A DNA stretch of 64,000 nucleotides from Streptomyces vietnamensis. Its GTDB lineage: Bacteria; Actinomycetota; Actinomycetes; Streptomycetales; Streptomycetaceae. A program made the position numbers and the translations under genes. Position 1 is the first letter of the stretch; each line of letters starts with the position of its first letter. Below are positions 27,492 to 36,045 of this stretch, piece after piece. The stretch is taken from assembly GCF_000830005.1 (NCBI RefSeq), contig NZ_CP010407.1:2895001-2959000 (forward strand). Direction: 5' to 3'. Under the pieces are notes generated by a model. It ran no database searches. It had not been told where the DNA came from and saw only the letters and a program-made list of their open reading frames with translations.

Positions 27492-28904
27492 ATGTCTCGG
27501 ACCACCGCGCCCGCGCCGGCCGACCGCAAGGACGGCGCGACCGCACCTGCCGAGGGCCTCTCGCACGGCCTCAAGCAGCGCCATCTCTCGATGATCGCCC
27601 TCGGCGGCGTCATCGGCGCCGGGCTCTTCGTGGGCTCCGGCGCCGGCATCGCCGCCGCCGGGCCGTCGATCGTCATCGCCTACGCGATCTCCGGCGTCCT
27701 CGTGATGCTCGTGATGCGGATGCTCGGCGAGATGTCGGCCGCGAACCCGGCCTCCGGCTCCTTCTCCGTCCACGCCGAGCGCGCCTTCGGCTCCTGGGCG
27801 GGCTTCACCTCGGGCTGGGCCTTCTGGTTCCTGCTCTGCGTCGCCGTCGGCCTGGAGGGCATCGGTGCCGCGAAGATCATGACCGGCTGGTTCCCCGGCA
27901 GCCCCGAGTGGGCCTGGGTCGCGCTCTTCATGCTGGTCTTCTGCGTCACCAACCTGGCGGCGGTGAAGAACTTCGGCGAGTTCGAGTTCTGGTTCGCGGC
28001 GCTCAAGGTCGGCGCGATCGTCCTCTTCCTCGGCATCGGCGTCCTCGCGATCCTCGGCGTCCTGCCCGGCACGGACGCCCCCGGCACCGCGAACCTCACC
28101 GGCGAGGGCGGCTTCTTCCCGCACGGCACCGAGGGCCTCATCGTGGGCCTGCTGGCCTCCGTCTTCGCGTACGGCGGCCTGGAGACGGTCACCATCGCGG
28201 CGGCCGAGTCGGAGCACCCGGTGCAGGGCGTCGCCAAGGCCGTCCGTACGGCGATGTGGCGGATCGCGCTCTTCTACATCGGCTCCATGGCGGTCATCGT
28301 CACCCTCGTCCCGTGGGGCGACAAGGCGGTCGTCGAGAAGGGCCCGTACGTCGCCGCCCTGGACCACCTGGGCATCCCGGCGGCCGGCCAGATCATGAAC
28401 GTGGTCGTGCTCGTCGCCCTGCTCTCGGCGATGAACGCCAACATCTACGGCGCCTCCCGGATGGCCGGCTCGCTGGTCGCCCGCGGCCAGGGCCCGAAGG
28501 CACTGGGCAAGCTGTACGGCGGGGTTCCCCGTCCGGCCGTGCTCGTCTCCTGCGTCGTCGGCTTCGGCTGCGTCCTGCTGAGCTACTGGTCGCCGGACAA
28601 GGCCTTCATCTGGCTGCTCAACACCATCGGCGCGATCATCCTGGTCGTCTGGTTCTTCATCGCCGCCTCCCAGCTGGTGCTGCGCCGCCGCACCGAGCGC
28701 GAGGCGCCCGAGAAGCTGGTCGTGCGGATGTGGCTCTTCCCGGTGCTGACCTGGGTGGCGCTGGCCGGCATGGCCGCGATCTTCGTCCTGATGGCCCGCG
28801 AGGAGGGCACCCGTGTGCAGCTGTACTACACGGGCGCGCTGACGCTGGTGCTCGCGGTCGTCGGCTTCGTACGCCAGAAGACGGCGGCGGGCCGCGCTTC
28901 CTGA
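27492..28904 (+). CDS. Amino-acid permease, APC superfamily, copy 2
   Basis: The 470-residue product is a close paralogue of the permease at 23574, sharing LSMIALGGVIGAGLFVGSG, RMLGEMSAANPASGSFS, the FGEFEFWFA helix, NxxxYGASRM and EKLVVRMWLFP. It has 12 predicted helices. The ATG at 27492 follows AGGG; an upstream GTG at 27450 would add 14 residues without family support. A TTCAC/GTGAA inverted repeat at 27379-27393 may regulate it. Substrate unknown; paralogy suggests a related but different amino acid. Confidence 0.92.
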   Translation: MSRTTAPAPADRKDGATAPAEGLSHGLKQRHLSMIALGGVIGAGLFVGSGAGIAAAGPSIVIAYAISGVLVMLVMRMLGEMSAANPASGSFSVHAERAFGSWAGFTSGWAFWFLLCVAVGLEGIGAAKIMTGWFPGSPEWAWVALFMLVFCVTNLAAVKNFGEFEFWFAALKVGAIVLFLGIGVLAILGVLPGTDAPGTANLTGEGGFFPHGTEGLIVGLLASVFAYGGLETVTIAAAESEHPVQGVAKAVRTAMWRIALFYIGSMAVIVTLVPWGDKAVVEKGPYVAALDHLGIPAAGQIMNVVVLVALLSAMNANIYGASRMAGSLVARGQGPKALGKLYGGVPRPAVLVSCVVGFGCVLLSYWSPDKAFIWLLNTIGAIILVVWFFIAASQLVLRRRTEREAPEKLVVRMWLFPVLTWVALAGMAAIFVLMAREEGTRVQLYYTGALTLVLAVVGFVRQKTAAGRAS

Positions 28905-28922
28905 GCTCCCCGCCGCTTCCCC

Positions 28923-28958
28923 CGAAGCCCCCGGACCCCTCTCGGTCCGGGGGCTTCG
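28923..28958 (+). terminator. Hairpin terminator of permease 2
   Basis: A perfect 15-bp stem (28923-28937 with 28944-28958) encloses a 6-base loop, 18 bases after the stop codon. Confidence 0.9.
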
Positions 28959-29038
28959 TCATGCCCGGACCCGGGACCCGGGCGGGTCCTAGGACGAAGG
29001 GCTGATCAACTTGCCCAGCACCTACTGCTAGCCTGCAC

Positions 29039-29055
29039 TTGCATACAGCTTGCAA
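29039..29055 (+). promoter_or_regulatory. Nur-type operator in the sodF promoter
   Basis: TTGCAT-ACAGC-TTGCAA matches the Nur box (tTGCaa-N5-ttGCAA) described for Streptomyces, with one base off in the left half. Nur with nickel represses sodF, so the iron enzyme is made only when nickel is scarce. The site ends 24 bases before the sodF start. Confidence 0.8.
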
Positions 29056-29079
29056 TAAGCCGTCGAAGGGCTCGGGCAC

Positions 29080-29727
29080 ATGGCGATCTACACACTTCCG
29101 GAGCTGCCGTACGACTACGCGGCGCTGGAGCCGGTGATCAATCCGCAGATCATCGAGCTGCACCACGACAAGCACCACGCCGCGTACGTGAAGGGCGCGA
29201 ACGACACCCTGGAGCAGCTGGAGGAGGCGCGCGAGAAGGACCAGTGGGGGGCGATCAACGGCCTGGAGAAGAACCTGGCCTTCCACCTCTCCGGCCACAT
29301 CCTGCACTCCATCTACTGGAACAACATGGCCAGCCCGAAGGGCGGCGAGGGCGGCGGCGAGCCGCTGGCCGCCGACGGCGTCGGTGAGCTCGCGGACGCG
29401 ATCACCGAGTCCTTCGGCTCCTTCGCCAAGTTCAAGGCCCAGCTGACCAAGGCCTCCGCGACCACCCAGGGCTCCGGCTGGGGCGTCCTCGCGTACGAGC
29501 CGATCAGCGGCCGCCTCATCGTCGAGCAGGTCTACGACCACCAGGGCAACGTCGGCCAGGGCTCGGTCCCGATCCTGGTCTTCGACGCCTGGGAGCACGC
29601 CTTCTACCTCCAGTACAAGAACCAGAAGGTCGACTTCATCGAGGCCATGTGGCAGGTCGTCAACTGGCAGGACGTGTACAAGCGCTACCTGTCGGCGAAG
29701 GCCTCGGTGCCGCTGATCTCCTTCTGA
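29080..29727 (+). CDS. sodF: Iron superoxide dismutase
   Basis: SodF converts superoxide to hydrogen peroxide and oxygen in the cytoplasm. The 215-residue product belongs to the Fe/Mn fold: N-terminal [15 protein letters not shown], metal ligands in [12 protein letters not shown], the second His in [14 protein letters not shown], and the last two in [13 protein letters not shown]. The Streptomyces lineage, the Nur-type box and the gene context point to the iron form. The ATG follows GAAGGG with a rather long 9-base spacing. A 3' UTR of about 100 bases ends in a strong hairpin and probably yields a regulatory RNA. Confidence 0.96.
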   Translation: MAIYTLPELPYDYAALEPVINPQIIELHHDKHHAAYVKGANDTLEQLEEAREKDQWGAINGLEKNLAFHLSGHILHSIYWNNMASPKGGEGGGEPLAADGVGELADAITESFGSFAKFKAQLTKASATTQGSGWGVLAYEPISGRLIVEQVYDHQGNVGQGSVPILVFDAWEHAFYLQYKNQKVDFIEAMWQVVNWQDVYKRYLSAKASVPLISF

Positions 29728-29831
29728 TCTTCGTCTGAAAAAGGCTCCTGCTCGTGATCGTCTTCTCAACCTTCACCGGGCAGGCGGAAAAGAGGACGGC
29801 CCCCGCGATGACGTGAATCGCGGGGGCCGTC
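29728..29831 (+). ncRNA. Candidate s-SodF small RNA from the sodF 3' UTR
   Basis: In Streptomyces coelicolor the sodF 3' UTR is processed to an approximately 90-nt RNA, s-SodF, that blocks production of the nickel enzyme SodN. Here the 3' UTR between the sodF stop and the terminator is about 100 nt, and its sequence is less GC-rich than its surroundings (UGAAAAAGGCUCC and GGAAAAGAGGA segments). The size and place fit. Pairing with sodN cannot be tested because sodN is outside the window. Confidence 0.6.
29795..29831. terminator. Bidirectional hairpin between sodF and the DsbA-like gene
   Basis: A perfect 15-bp stem (29795-29809 with 29817-29831) encloses a 7-base loop between convergent genes. 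For sodF it would form the 3' end of the candidate small RNA. Confidence 0.9.
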
Positions 29832-29846
29832 TGCCGTGCGGGCCTA

Positions 29847-30482
29847 CTACTCGAAGCTGGGCGCCGCCGTCCGCGTGCGCTTGATCTCGTAGAAGCCCGG
29901 CGTCGAGGCCACGAGCAGCGTGCCGTCCCACAGCCGGGCCGCAGCCTCGCCGCGCGGGGTCGGAGTGACGACCGGACCGAAGAAGGCGACCTCGTCGCCC
30001 GTCGGGCCCGGCACCGCGATGACCGGGGTGCCGACGTCCTGGCCGACCTTCTCGATGCCCTCCGTGTGGGAGGCGCGCAGCTCGGTGTCGTACGTGTCCT
30101 TGTCGGCGAAGTCCGCCAGGTCCTCGGGCAGGCCGACGTCCTTCAGCGCGCCGGCGATCGCCTCGCGGGTCGGGCCCTCGCCGTTGTTGTGGAAGCGGGT
30201 GCCGAGCGCCGTGTAGAGCTTGCCGACGACCTCGTCGCCGTGCAGCTGCTGGGCGGCGATCACCACGCGGACCGGGCCCCAGGCCTGGGTCTCCAGCATC
30301 TCGCGGTACTCGGCGGGGACCTCGTCGAGCCGGTTCTCGTTGAGCACGGCCAGGCTCATGACCTTCCAGCGCACGTCGACCGGGCGCACCTGCTCCACCT
30401 CCAGCATCCAGCGGGAGGTCATCCAGGCCCACGGGCACAGCGGGTCGAAGTAGAAGTCGGCGGTGGTCCTGCTTTCGGACAT
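29847..30482 (-). CDS. DsbA-like (Rv2466c-type) thioredoxin-fold protein
   Basis: The 211-residue product begins MSESRTTADFYFDPLCPWAWMTSRWMLEVE, the start of a DsbA/2-hydroxychromene-isomerase fold. The active-site motif is CPWA, so only the first cysteine of a CxxC pair is present, which suggests a monothiol mechanism or a mycothiol-linked reductase. VGTPVIAVPG contains the conserved cis-proline. The family includes mycobacterial Rv2466c, a mycothiol-dependent reductase; assignment to that branch is by overall resemblance. The ATG at 30482 has a GAGGAG ribosome binding site. It diverges from pepN, 160 bases away. Confidence 0.87.
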   Translation of the reverse strand: MSESRTTADFYFDPLCPWAWMTSRWMLEVEQVRPVDVRWKVMSLAVLNENRLDEVPAEYREMLETQAWGPVRVVIAAQQLHGDEVVGKLYTALGTRFHNNGEGPTREAIAGALKDVGLPEDLADFADKDTYDTELRASHTEGIEKVGQDVGTPVIAVPGPTGDEVAFFGPVVTPTPRGEAAARLWDGTLLVASTPGFYEIKRTRTAAPSFE

Positions 30483-30641
30483 GTCACTCCTCGGTAAGGC
30501 CGCGATGAAGGGGTTGCGCCGAAAAGAGGGAACATCCCGGGGGACCGGCCGCATTCCCGCGCGTCGGCATCGCCATGTGCCGCGTGACAGCAGCGCATGG
30601 GAGGATCGGTGCTGTTTCGAACGCGCCACGAAGGAGTGACC

Positions 30642-33188
30642 GTGCCCGGTGAGAATCTGTCCCGCGACGAGGCCCACGAGCGGGCCGCGCTGCTGTCCGT
30701 CGACGGGTACGAGGTCGTCCTCGACCTCAGGTCGGCGGTCGGCGACTCCGACGAGGCGGTGCGCACCTTCCGCTCACAGACGACGATCCGCTTCCGCCGT
30801 ACGGGGGCGGGCGACGCCACCTTCGTGGACCTGATCGCCCCGTCCGTGAACGCGGTCACGCTCAACGGCCGCTCCCTCGACCCGGCGGTCGTCTTCGACG
30901 GCGCGCGGATCGCGCTCGCCGACCTGGCCGACGAGAACGTGCTCGTGGTGGACGCGCAGTGCGCCTACAGCCGCACCGGCGAGGGCATGCACCGCTTCGT
31001 CGACCCGGAGGACGGCGAGGTCTACCTCTACACGCAGTACGAGCCGGCCGACGCCCGCCGGGTGTACGCCAACTTCGAGCAGCCCGACCTCAAGGCCCCG
31101 TACCGCTTCTCGGTGACCGCGCCCGAGGGCTGGACGGTGTGGAGCAACGGCGCCGGGGAGCAGGACGCCGAGGGCGTGTGGCGGTTCGCGGAGACCGCGC
31201 CGATCTCCACGTACATCACGTGCGTCGTGGCCGGCCCGTACCACTACGTCACCGACAGCTACACGCGCGGCGACCTGGAGATCCCGCTCGGCGCGATGTG
31301 CCGGAAGTCGCTCGCGAAGCACTTCGACGCCGACGACGTCTTCCTGATCACCAAGCAGGGCTTCGACTTCTTCCACGACAACTTCGACTACCCGTACCCC
31401 TTCGGGAAGTACGACCAGGCCTTCGTCCCCGAGTACAACCTCGGCGCGATGGAGAACCCGGGCATGGTGACCTTCCGCGAGGAGTACATCTACCGGGGCA
31501 AGGTCACCCAGGCCGCGTACGAGAGCCGGGCCAACGTCATCCTGCACGAGATGGCGCACATGTGGTTCGGCGACCTGGTCACCATGGTGTGGTGGGACGA
31601 CCTGTGGCTGAAGGAGTCCTTCGCGGACTTCATGGGCTCCTTCGCGAACGCCGAGGCCACCCGCTTCACCAACAGCTGGGTGACCTTCGCCAACAACCGC
31701 AAGGCCTGGGCGTACCGTGCCGACCAGCTGCCGTCCACGCACCCGGTCACGGCCGACATCCGTGACCTGGAGGACGCCAAGCTCAACTTCGACGGCATCA
31801 CGTACGCCAAGGGCGCCTCGGTGCTCAAGCAGCTCGTCGCGTACGCCGGGCGGGACGCGTTCCTGGAGGGCGCGCGCCGCTACTTCAAGCGCCACGCCTA
31901 CGGGAACACACGCCTGGCCGACCTCCTCGCGATCCTGGAGGAGACCTCCGGGCGCGACATGAAGGCCTGGGCGAAGTCCTGGCTCCAGACCTCCGGCGTC
32001 AACAGCCTGACCCCGGCCGTCACCTACGACGCGGAGGGCCGGATCACCGAGCTCGCCGTCCTCCAGGAGGGCGACGAGCTGCGTCCCCACCGAGCCGCCG
32101 TCGGCCTCTACCGGCTCTCGGGCGGGGAGCTCGTGCGGTACGCGCGGGCCGAGGCGGACATCACCGGCGTCCGGACCGTCGTCACCGAGCTCGCGGGCGA
32201 GGCCAAGCCCGACCTGGTGCTCGTCAACGACGACGACCTCACCTACTGCAAGATCCGCTTCGACGAGGGCTCGCTCGCGACGCTGCGGGCACACCTCGGC
32301 GACATCACCGACCCGCTGGCCCGCGCCCTGTGCTGGTCGGCGCTGTGGAACCTGACCCGCGACGGGCTCATGCCGGCCCGGGACTTCGTCGCCGTCGCGC
32401 TCGCCTTCGCGGGCCGCGAGACCGACATCGGCGTCCTGCAGATGGTGCACGGCTGGACGAAGTCGGCCGTCACGCTGTACGCGGCTCCCGCGTGGCGCGA
32501 GGAGGGCGGGCGGCTGCTCGCCGAGGGCGGGCTGCGCGAGCTGCGGGTCGCCGAGCCGGGCAGCGAGCACCAGCTGACCTGGGCGCGGTTCTTCGCGGCG
32601 ACCGCGACCACCGACGCCGACTTCCAGCTCCTGGAGGGGCTGCTCGACGGCACGGCGAAGATCGACGGCCTCGACGTCGACCAGGAGCTGCGCTGGGCGC
32701 TGCTCTCCCCGCTGGCCGTGCACGGCCGTGCGGACGAGACCCGGATCGGCGAGGAGCTCGCCCTGGACGACACGGCGTCGGGCAAGCGCCACCAGACCCG
32801 TCTGCTCGCCTCGCGGCCCTCGGCGGCGGTCAAGGCGCAGGCCTGGGCGCAGGTCGTCGAGTCGGACACCCTGTCGAACGCGCTGGTCGAGGCGACCATC
32901 GCGGGCTTCGTCCAGCCCTCGCAGCGCGAGCTGATCGCGCCGTACGCGGAGAAGTACTTCGCGGCGATCGAGCGGCTGTGGGGCGAGCGGTCGATCCAGA
33001 TCGGCATCGACGTGGTCCGGGGCCTGTTCCCGGGGCTCCAGGACCGCCCGGAGACGCTGGCCGCGACGGACGCGTGGCTGTCGGAGCACGAGTCGGCCGC
33101 GCCGGCGCTGCGTCGTCTCGTGCTGGAGGCGCGGGACGACCTGGCGCGGGCGCTGCGGGCGCAGGAGTGCGACGGCCTGGCCTCGTGA
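30642..33188 (+). CDS. pepN: Aminopeptidase N, M1 zinc metallopeptidase (copy 1)
   Basis: M1 aminopeptidases remove N-terminal residues from peptides in the cytoplasm. The 848-residue product has the substrate-binding motif GAMEN (268-272), the zinc site HEMAH (302-306) with the third ligand Glu325 in WLKESFA, and a helical C-terminal ERAP1-like domain. The GTG at 30642 is set by AAGGAG six bases upstream; the longer frame starting at 30597 would add 15 residues. It is paralogous over its whole length to the gene at 44877. The stop is followed by a 137-base gap containing no gene I can support. Confidence 0.95.
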   Translation: MPGENLSRDEAHERAALLSVDGYEVVLDLRSAVGDSDEAVRTFRSQTTIRFRRTGAGDATFVDLIAPSVNAVTLNGRSLDPAVVFDGARIALADLADENVLVVDAQCAYSRTGEGMHRFVDPEDGEVYLYTQYEPADARRVYANFEQPDLKAPYRFSVTAPEGWTVWSNGAGEQDAEGVWRFAETAPISTYITCVVAGPYHYVTDSYTRGDLEIPLGAMCRKSLAKHFDADDVFLITKQGFDFFHDNFDYPYPFGKYDQAFVPEYNLGAMENPGMVTFREEYIYRGKVTQAAYESRANVILHEMAHMWFGDLVTMVWWDDLWLKESFADFMGSFANAEATRFTNSWVTFANNRKAWAYRADQLPSTHPVTADIRDLEDAKLNFDGITYAKGASVLKQLVAYAGRDAFLEGARRYFKRHAYGNTRLADLLAILEETSGRDMKAWAKSWLQTSGVNSLTPAVTYDAEGRITELAVLQEGDELRPHRAAVGLYRLSGGELVRYARAEADITGVRTVVTELAGEAKPDLVLVNDDDLTYCKIRFDEGSLATLRAHLGDITDPLARALCWSALWNLTRDGLMPARDFVAVALAFAGRETDIGVLQMVHGWTKSAVTLYAAPAWREEGGRLLAEGGLRELRVAEPGSEHQLTWARFFAATATTDADFQLLEGLLDGTAKIDGLDVDQELRWALLSPLAVHGRADETRIGEELALDDTASGKRHQTRLLASRPSAAVKAQAWAQVVESDTLSNALVEATIAGFVQPSQRELIAPYAEKYFAAIERLWGERSIQIGIDVVRGLFPGLQDRPETLAATDAWLSEHESAAPALRRLVLEARDDLARALRAQECDGLAS

Positions 33189-33325
33189 GTTCCGGCCGAT
33201 GGGGGCCGCGGACCGTGGCCCCCATCGGCAGTCGAACGTGCGTACTTTAGGGCGAGGTTGTCCCTAAATGTCGACGAGCGTGTAACAGGGGTTAGGGGAG
33301 CCTTCGGGCGCGGAAGACCCCCGGC

Positions 33326-34330
33326 ATGAACCACAACACCCCCATCACCCCCCGCCCCCTCCCCCTCTCCTCCCACACCGGTCGGGAGCAACGGCTCGCG
33401 TCCGCCGACCAGTTGAGGGAGCAGGGCATCCCCGCCGCCGAGGTCGCCGCGCGCTGCCGGCCCGGCGGCTGGCAGCAGCTGCTGCCCGGCGTCTTCCTGC
33501 TCAAGGCCGGGACCCCCACCAGCGAGGACCGGTTGAACGCGGCACTGCTCTACGCCCGCAGGACCGGGGCCGTGCCCTCGCAGGGCCCCGAGCCGATGAT
33601 CACCGGCCTCGCCGCCCTGACCCTGCACCGCTTCTCCTCCGCTCCCCCGCTCACCGCCCTGGAGCGCATCGACGTGCTCGTGCCGCGCACTCGGCGGCTG
33701 CGCTCGACCGGCTGGGTGCGGGTCGTGCGCGCCCCCGAGTCGCCGGAGCCGGTGGAGCTCACCGGCGTCCCCGTCGCCCCGGTCGCCCGCGCCGTCGCCG
33801 ACGCGGTGTCGGGCCTCTCGGACGCGGAGACGGTGCGCCGGCTGCTCACCGAGGCCGTACGCGGCGGGCACTGCGAACCGGGCGTGGTCGTACGGGAGTT
33901 GAGCCGGGCCCGGCTGCTCTCCCGGCCGCACGTGGTGGACGCGGTGGACGCCCTGCTCGCCGAGGGCCGCTCGCTCTCCGAGCAGCGGCTCTACGAGATG
34001 GTGCGGGAGTTCGCGCTGCCGGACCCGCTGTGGAACGTGGACCTGCGACTGCCGGGCGGCCCGCACCTGGGCGGGGTGGACGCCTACTGGCCGGACCAGG
34101 CGGTCGCCGTGGAGCTGGACACCCGGGCGCCCCGGCAGGACGACGACGAGCTGTGGAGCGAGTACACCCGCAAGCGGGAGCACCTGGAGCGGCTCGGCAT
34201 CACGGTCGTCCACCTCACCCCGCGCAAGCTGCGCGAGGCGATGGACCAGCAGGCCACCGTGGTCCGTACGGCCCTGATGGCCGCGCCGGACCGGCAGCCC
34301 GCCGCGTACGTCGTCGTCCTGCCCAGGTGA
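33326..34330 (+). CDS. AbiEi-antitoxin-like / DUF559 nuclease-like protein
   Basis: The 334-residue product has an N-terminal winged-helix-like segment (LASADQLREQGIPAAEVAARCRPGGWQQLLPGVFLL, about 24-60) like the AbiEi antitoxin family, a middle region with ITGLAALTLHRF and VRVVRAP, and a C-terminal segment (about 225-310) resembling DUF559/Vsr-type PD-(D/E)XK folds: GGVDAYWPDQAVAVELD, then REHLERLGITVVHLTPRKL. The usual ExK triad is replaced by ELD, so nuclease activity is doubtful. No toxin gene is next to it. The ribosome binding site is weak. Such solitary proteins are common in actinobacteria; function unknown. Confidence 0.8.
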   Translation: MNHNTPITPRPLPLSSHTGREQRLASADQLREQGIPAAEVAARCRPGGWQQLLPGVFLLKAGTPTSEDRLNAALLYARRTGAVPSQGPEPMITGLAALTLHRFSSAPPLTALERIDVLVPRTRRLRSTGWVRVVRAPESPEPVELTGVPVAPVARAVADAVSGLSDAETVRRLLTEAVRGGHCEPGVVVRELSRARLLSRPHVVDAVDALLAEGRSLSEQRLYEMVREFALPDPLWNVDLRLPGGPHLGGVDAYWPDQAVAVELDTRAPRQDDDELWSEYTRKREHLERLGITVVHLTPRKLREAMDQQATVVRTALMAAPDRQPAAYVVVLPR

Positions 34331-34334
34331 CGGC

Positions 34335-35477
34335 CTACTTCTTCGGGGCGGTCCCGCAGAACTCGGCCTCGATGACCTTCTCGGTGTCGCCCGCCCAGTC
34401 GGCGTTGAAGTTCCCGGCGAGGGAGTGCTCGCCGTCGCGGGTCACGTGGGCCAGCGAGGTGGAGCCGTGGATGCCGCCGCCGTGGCCCCAGACCTCCACT
34501 CCGCAGCTGAGCTTCTGCTTCATGAGCCCGAGACCGTAGCCCACGTTCGGGTACTCGGGGGAGATCTGCACCGTGGTCGTCATCTCCTTCAGACCGCCCT
34601 TCGTGAGGAGCCGGCCCTTGAGCAGGGCCGAGTAGAAGGTCTGCAGGTCGCGGGAGTCGGAGATGATCTCGCCCGCCGCGCCCGCGATGCTCGGGTTGAG
34701 GTCGGAGACCTCGTGGACGGGGGCGTTCACGTCCCGGGAGAGCTTGGAGTACGCCGGGCTGCTGGGCTCCGGCATGGCCGAGCGGGTCCCGGGGACGGTG
34801 GTGGCGCGGAGCTTGAGCGGCTTGATGATCCGGTTCTCGACGGCCTTGCCGTACGGGCGGCCCGTGACCTTCTCGATGACCATGCCGGCGAGGACGAAGT
34901 TGGTGTTGGAGTAGTTCCAGGAGGCGCCGGGCTCGAAGTCGGGCTTGTGGGCCATGGCGACGTCGACCAGCTGCTGCGGGGTCCAGGTGTCGTAGCGGTG
35001 CTCCAGGAAGCCGGGACCGAAGACCCTCTCCTGGAAGGCGGGGTCCTCGGTGTAGCTGTAGATGCCGCTGGTGTGGTTGAGGAGCTGGCGGACGGTGATC
35101 TTCGTACCGTCGTGGCCGTTGCCCCGGACGACTCCGGGGAGCCACTTCTCGACCGGGTCGTCGAGGTCGATGCGGCCCTCCGCCTGGAGCTGGAGGAGGA
35201 CGGTGGCGGTGAAGGTCTTGGTGATGGAGCCGACGCGGTAGCGGTCGTCGCCGTTGCGCTCGCCGGCGGTGCCGGTCCAGCGGTCGCGCCCGTCGCGGGC
35301 CTGGGCGACGGCACCGGGCACGCCGTCGGCGACGGCCGCGTCCAGGGCCTGCTGGGTGGCGGCGTGGTCCTGGTGGCGCACCGGTGCCGCGAGGGCCGGT
35401 GCGGCGAGGGCGGTGGCGGCGACACCCGCCACGAGGGTGGCGGCGACGACGGTACGTGCGGTGCGTGCGGCTGACAT
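34335..35477 (-). CDS. Secreted serine hydrolase, beta-lactamase / D-Ala-D-Ala carboxypeptidase type
   Basis: The 380-residue product has a signal peptide (basic start, AATLVAGVAATALAAPALAAP, cleavage near residue 30) and the class C beta-lactamase/DD-peptidase motifs: SITK with Ser84 and Lys87, YSN with Tyr189, and HGGG in VWGHGGGIHG. This is the Streptomyces R61 DD-carboxypeptidase arrangement. It probably trims peptidoglycan stem peptides or acts as an esterase outside the cell. The ATG at 35477 follows GGGAG. It ends 4 bases from the stop of the convergent AbiEi-like gene. Confidence 0.92.
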   Translation of the reverse strand: MSAARTARTVVAATLVAGVAATALAAPALAAPVRHQDHAATQQALDAAVADGVPGAVAQARDGRDRWTGTAGERNGDDRYRVGSITKTFTATVLLQLQAEGRIDLDDPVEKWLPGVVRGNGHDGTKITVRQLLNHTSGIYSYTEDPAFQERVFGPGFLEHRYDTWTPQQLVDVAMAHKPDFEPGASWNYSNTNFVLAGMVIEKVTGRPYGKAVENRIIKPLKLRATTVPGTRSAMPEPSSPAYSKLSRDVNAPVHEVSDLNPSIAGAAGEIISDSRDLQTFYSALLKGRLLTKGGLKEMTTTVQISPEYPNVGYGLGLMKQKLSCGVEVWGHGGGIHGSTSLAHVTRDGEHSLAGNFNADWAGDTEKVIEAEFCGTAPKK

Positions 35478-35568
35478 GCGGGCTCCCCTGATCGTTGTGG
35501 TGCGGTCGGGGGAAGGGACCCGGGGAGGCGAGCGGGGGTTGATCATGCCTTCGGCGGTTGAGCGTCTT

Positions 35569-36036
35569 TCAGCCGTTCGCCGGATCGGTGAGGCGGGAGC
35601 GGCCGACCGGAGGGCGTTCGCGCCACAGGTCGAGGCCGATGTCGACGAGTTCGACGCGGACGAGGGAGGACACGGAGTCGAGCGGGTGCCAGGCGGCGAG
35701 GTCGGTGGAGCCGTCGGTCTCGTTGCGCAGGGCACCCCCGGTGACCTGGGCCTCGTAGATGATCCGCAGGCCCTGCCAGTCGCCCGGCCCGCCGAGCCGG
35801 CGGAGCCAGGAGCGCCGGATGGAGTCGATGCCGAGGAGGGCGGTGGGCTCGGTCACGTACCCGGTCTCCTCCTCCACCTCGCGGACGACGGTACGGACGG
35901 GCTCCTCGCCGTGGTCCATGCCGCCGCCCGGCAGGGTCCACCGCTTGGTCCCGTCCTTCGCGACCCAGCGGGCGAGGAGTATCTCGTCGCCCCGGACACA
36001 CACGGCGTAGGCCGCCACCCTCAACTCCTGCTGCAT
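35569..36036 (-). CDS. Nudix hydrolase
   Basis: The 155-residue product has a full Nudix box (GGGMDHGEEPVRTVVREVEEETGYV, near residues 38-62; given here only as the motif G-x5-E-x7-REVxEExGY), which binds metal and hydrolyses a nucleoside diphosphate linked to another group. No substrate-specific signature is evident. It starts 9 bases after the HPP gene on the same strand, so the two are probably cotranscribed. Confidence 0.93.
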   Translation of the reverse strand: MQQELRVAAYAVCVRGDEILLARWVAKDGTKRWTLPGGGMDHGEEPVRTVVREVEEETGYVTEPTALLGIDSIRRSWLRRLGGPGDWQGLRIIYEAQVTGGALRNETDGSTDLAAWHPLDSVSSLVRVELVDIGLDLWRERPPVGRSRLTDPANG

Positions 36037-36045
36037 GCCCCGAGG

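Noticed and set aside
33326..34330. Very-short-patch repair (Vsr) endonuclease
   Set aside because: The Vsr zinc and catalytic motifs are missing; only a loose PD-(D/E)XK-like resemblance is present.
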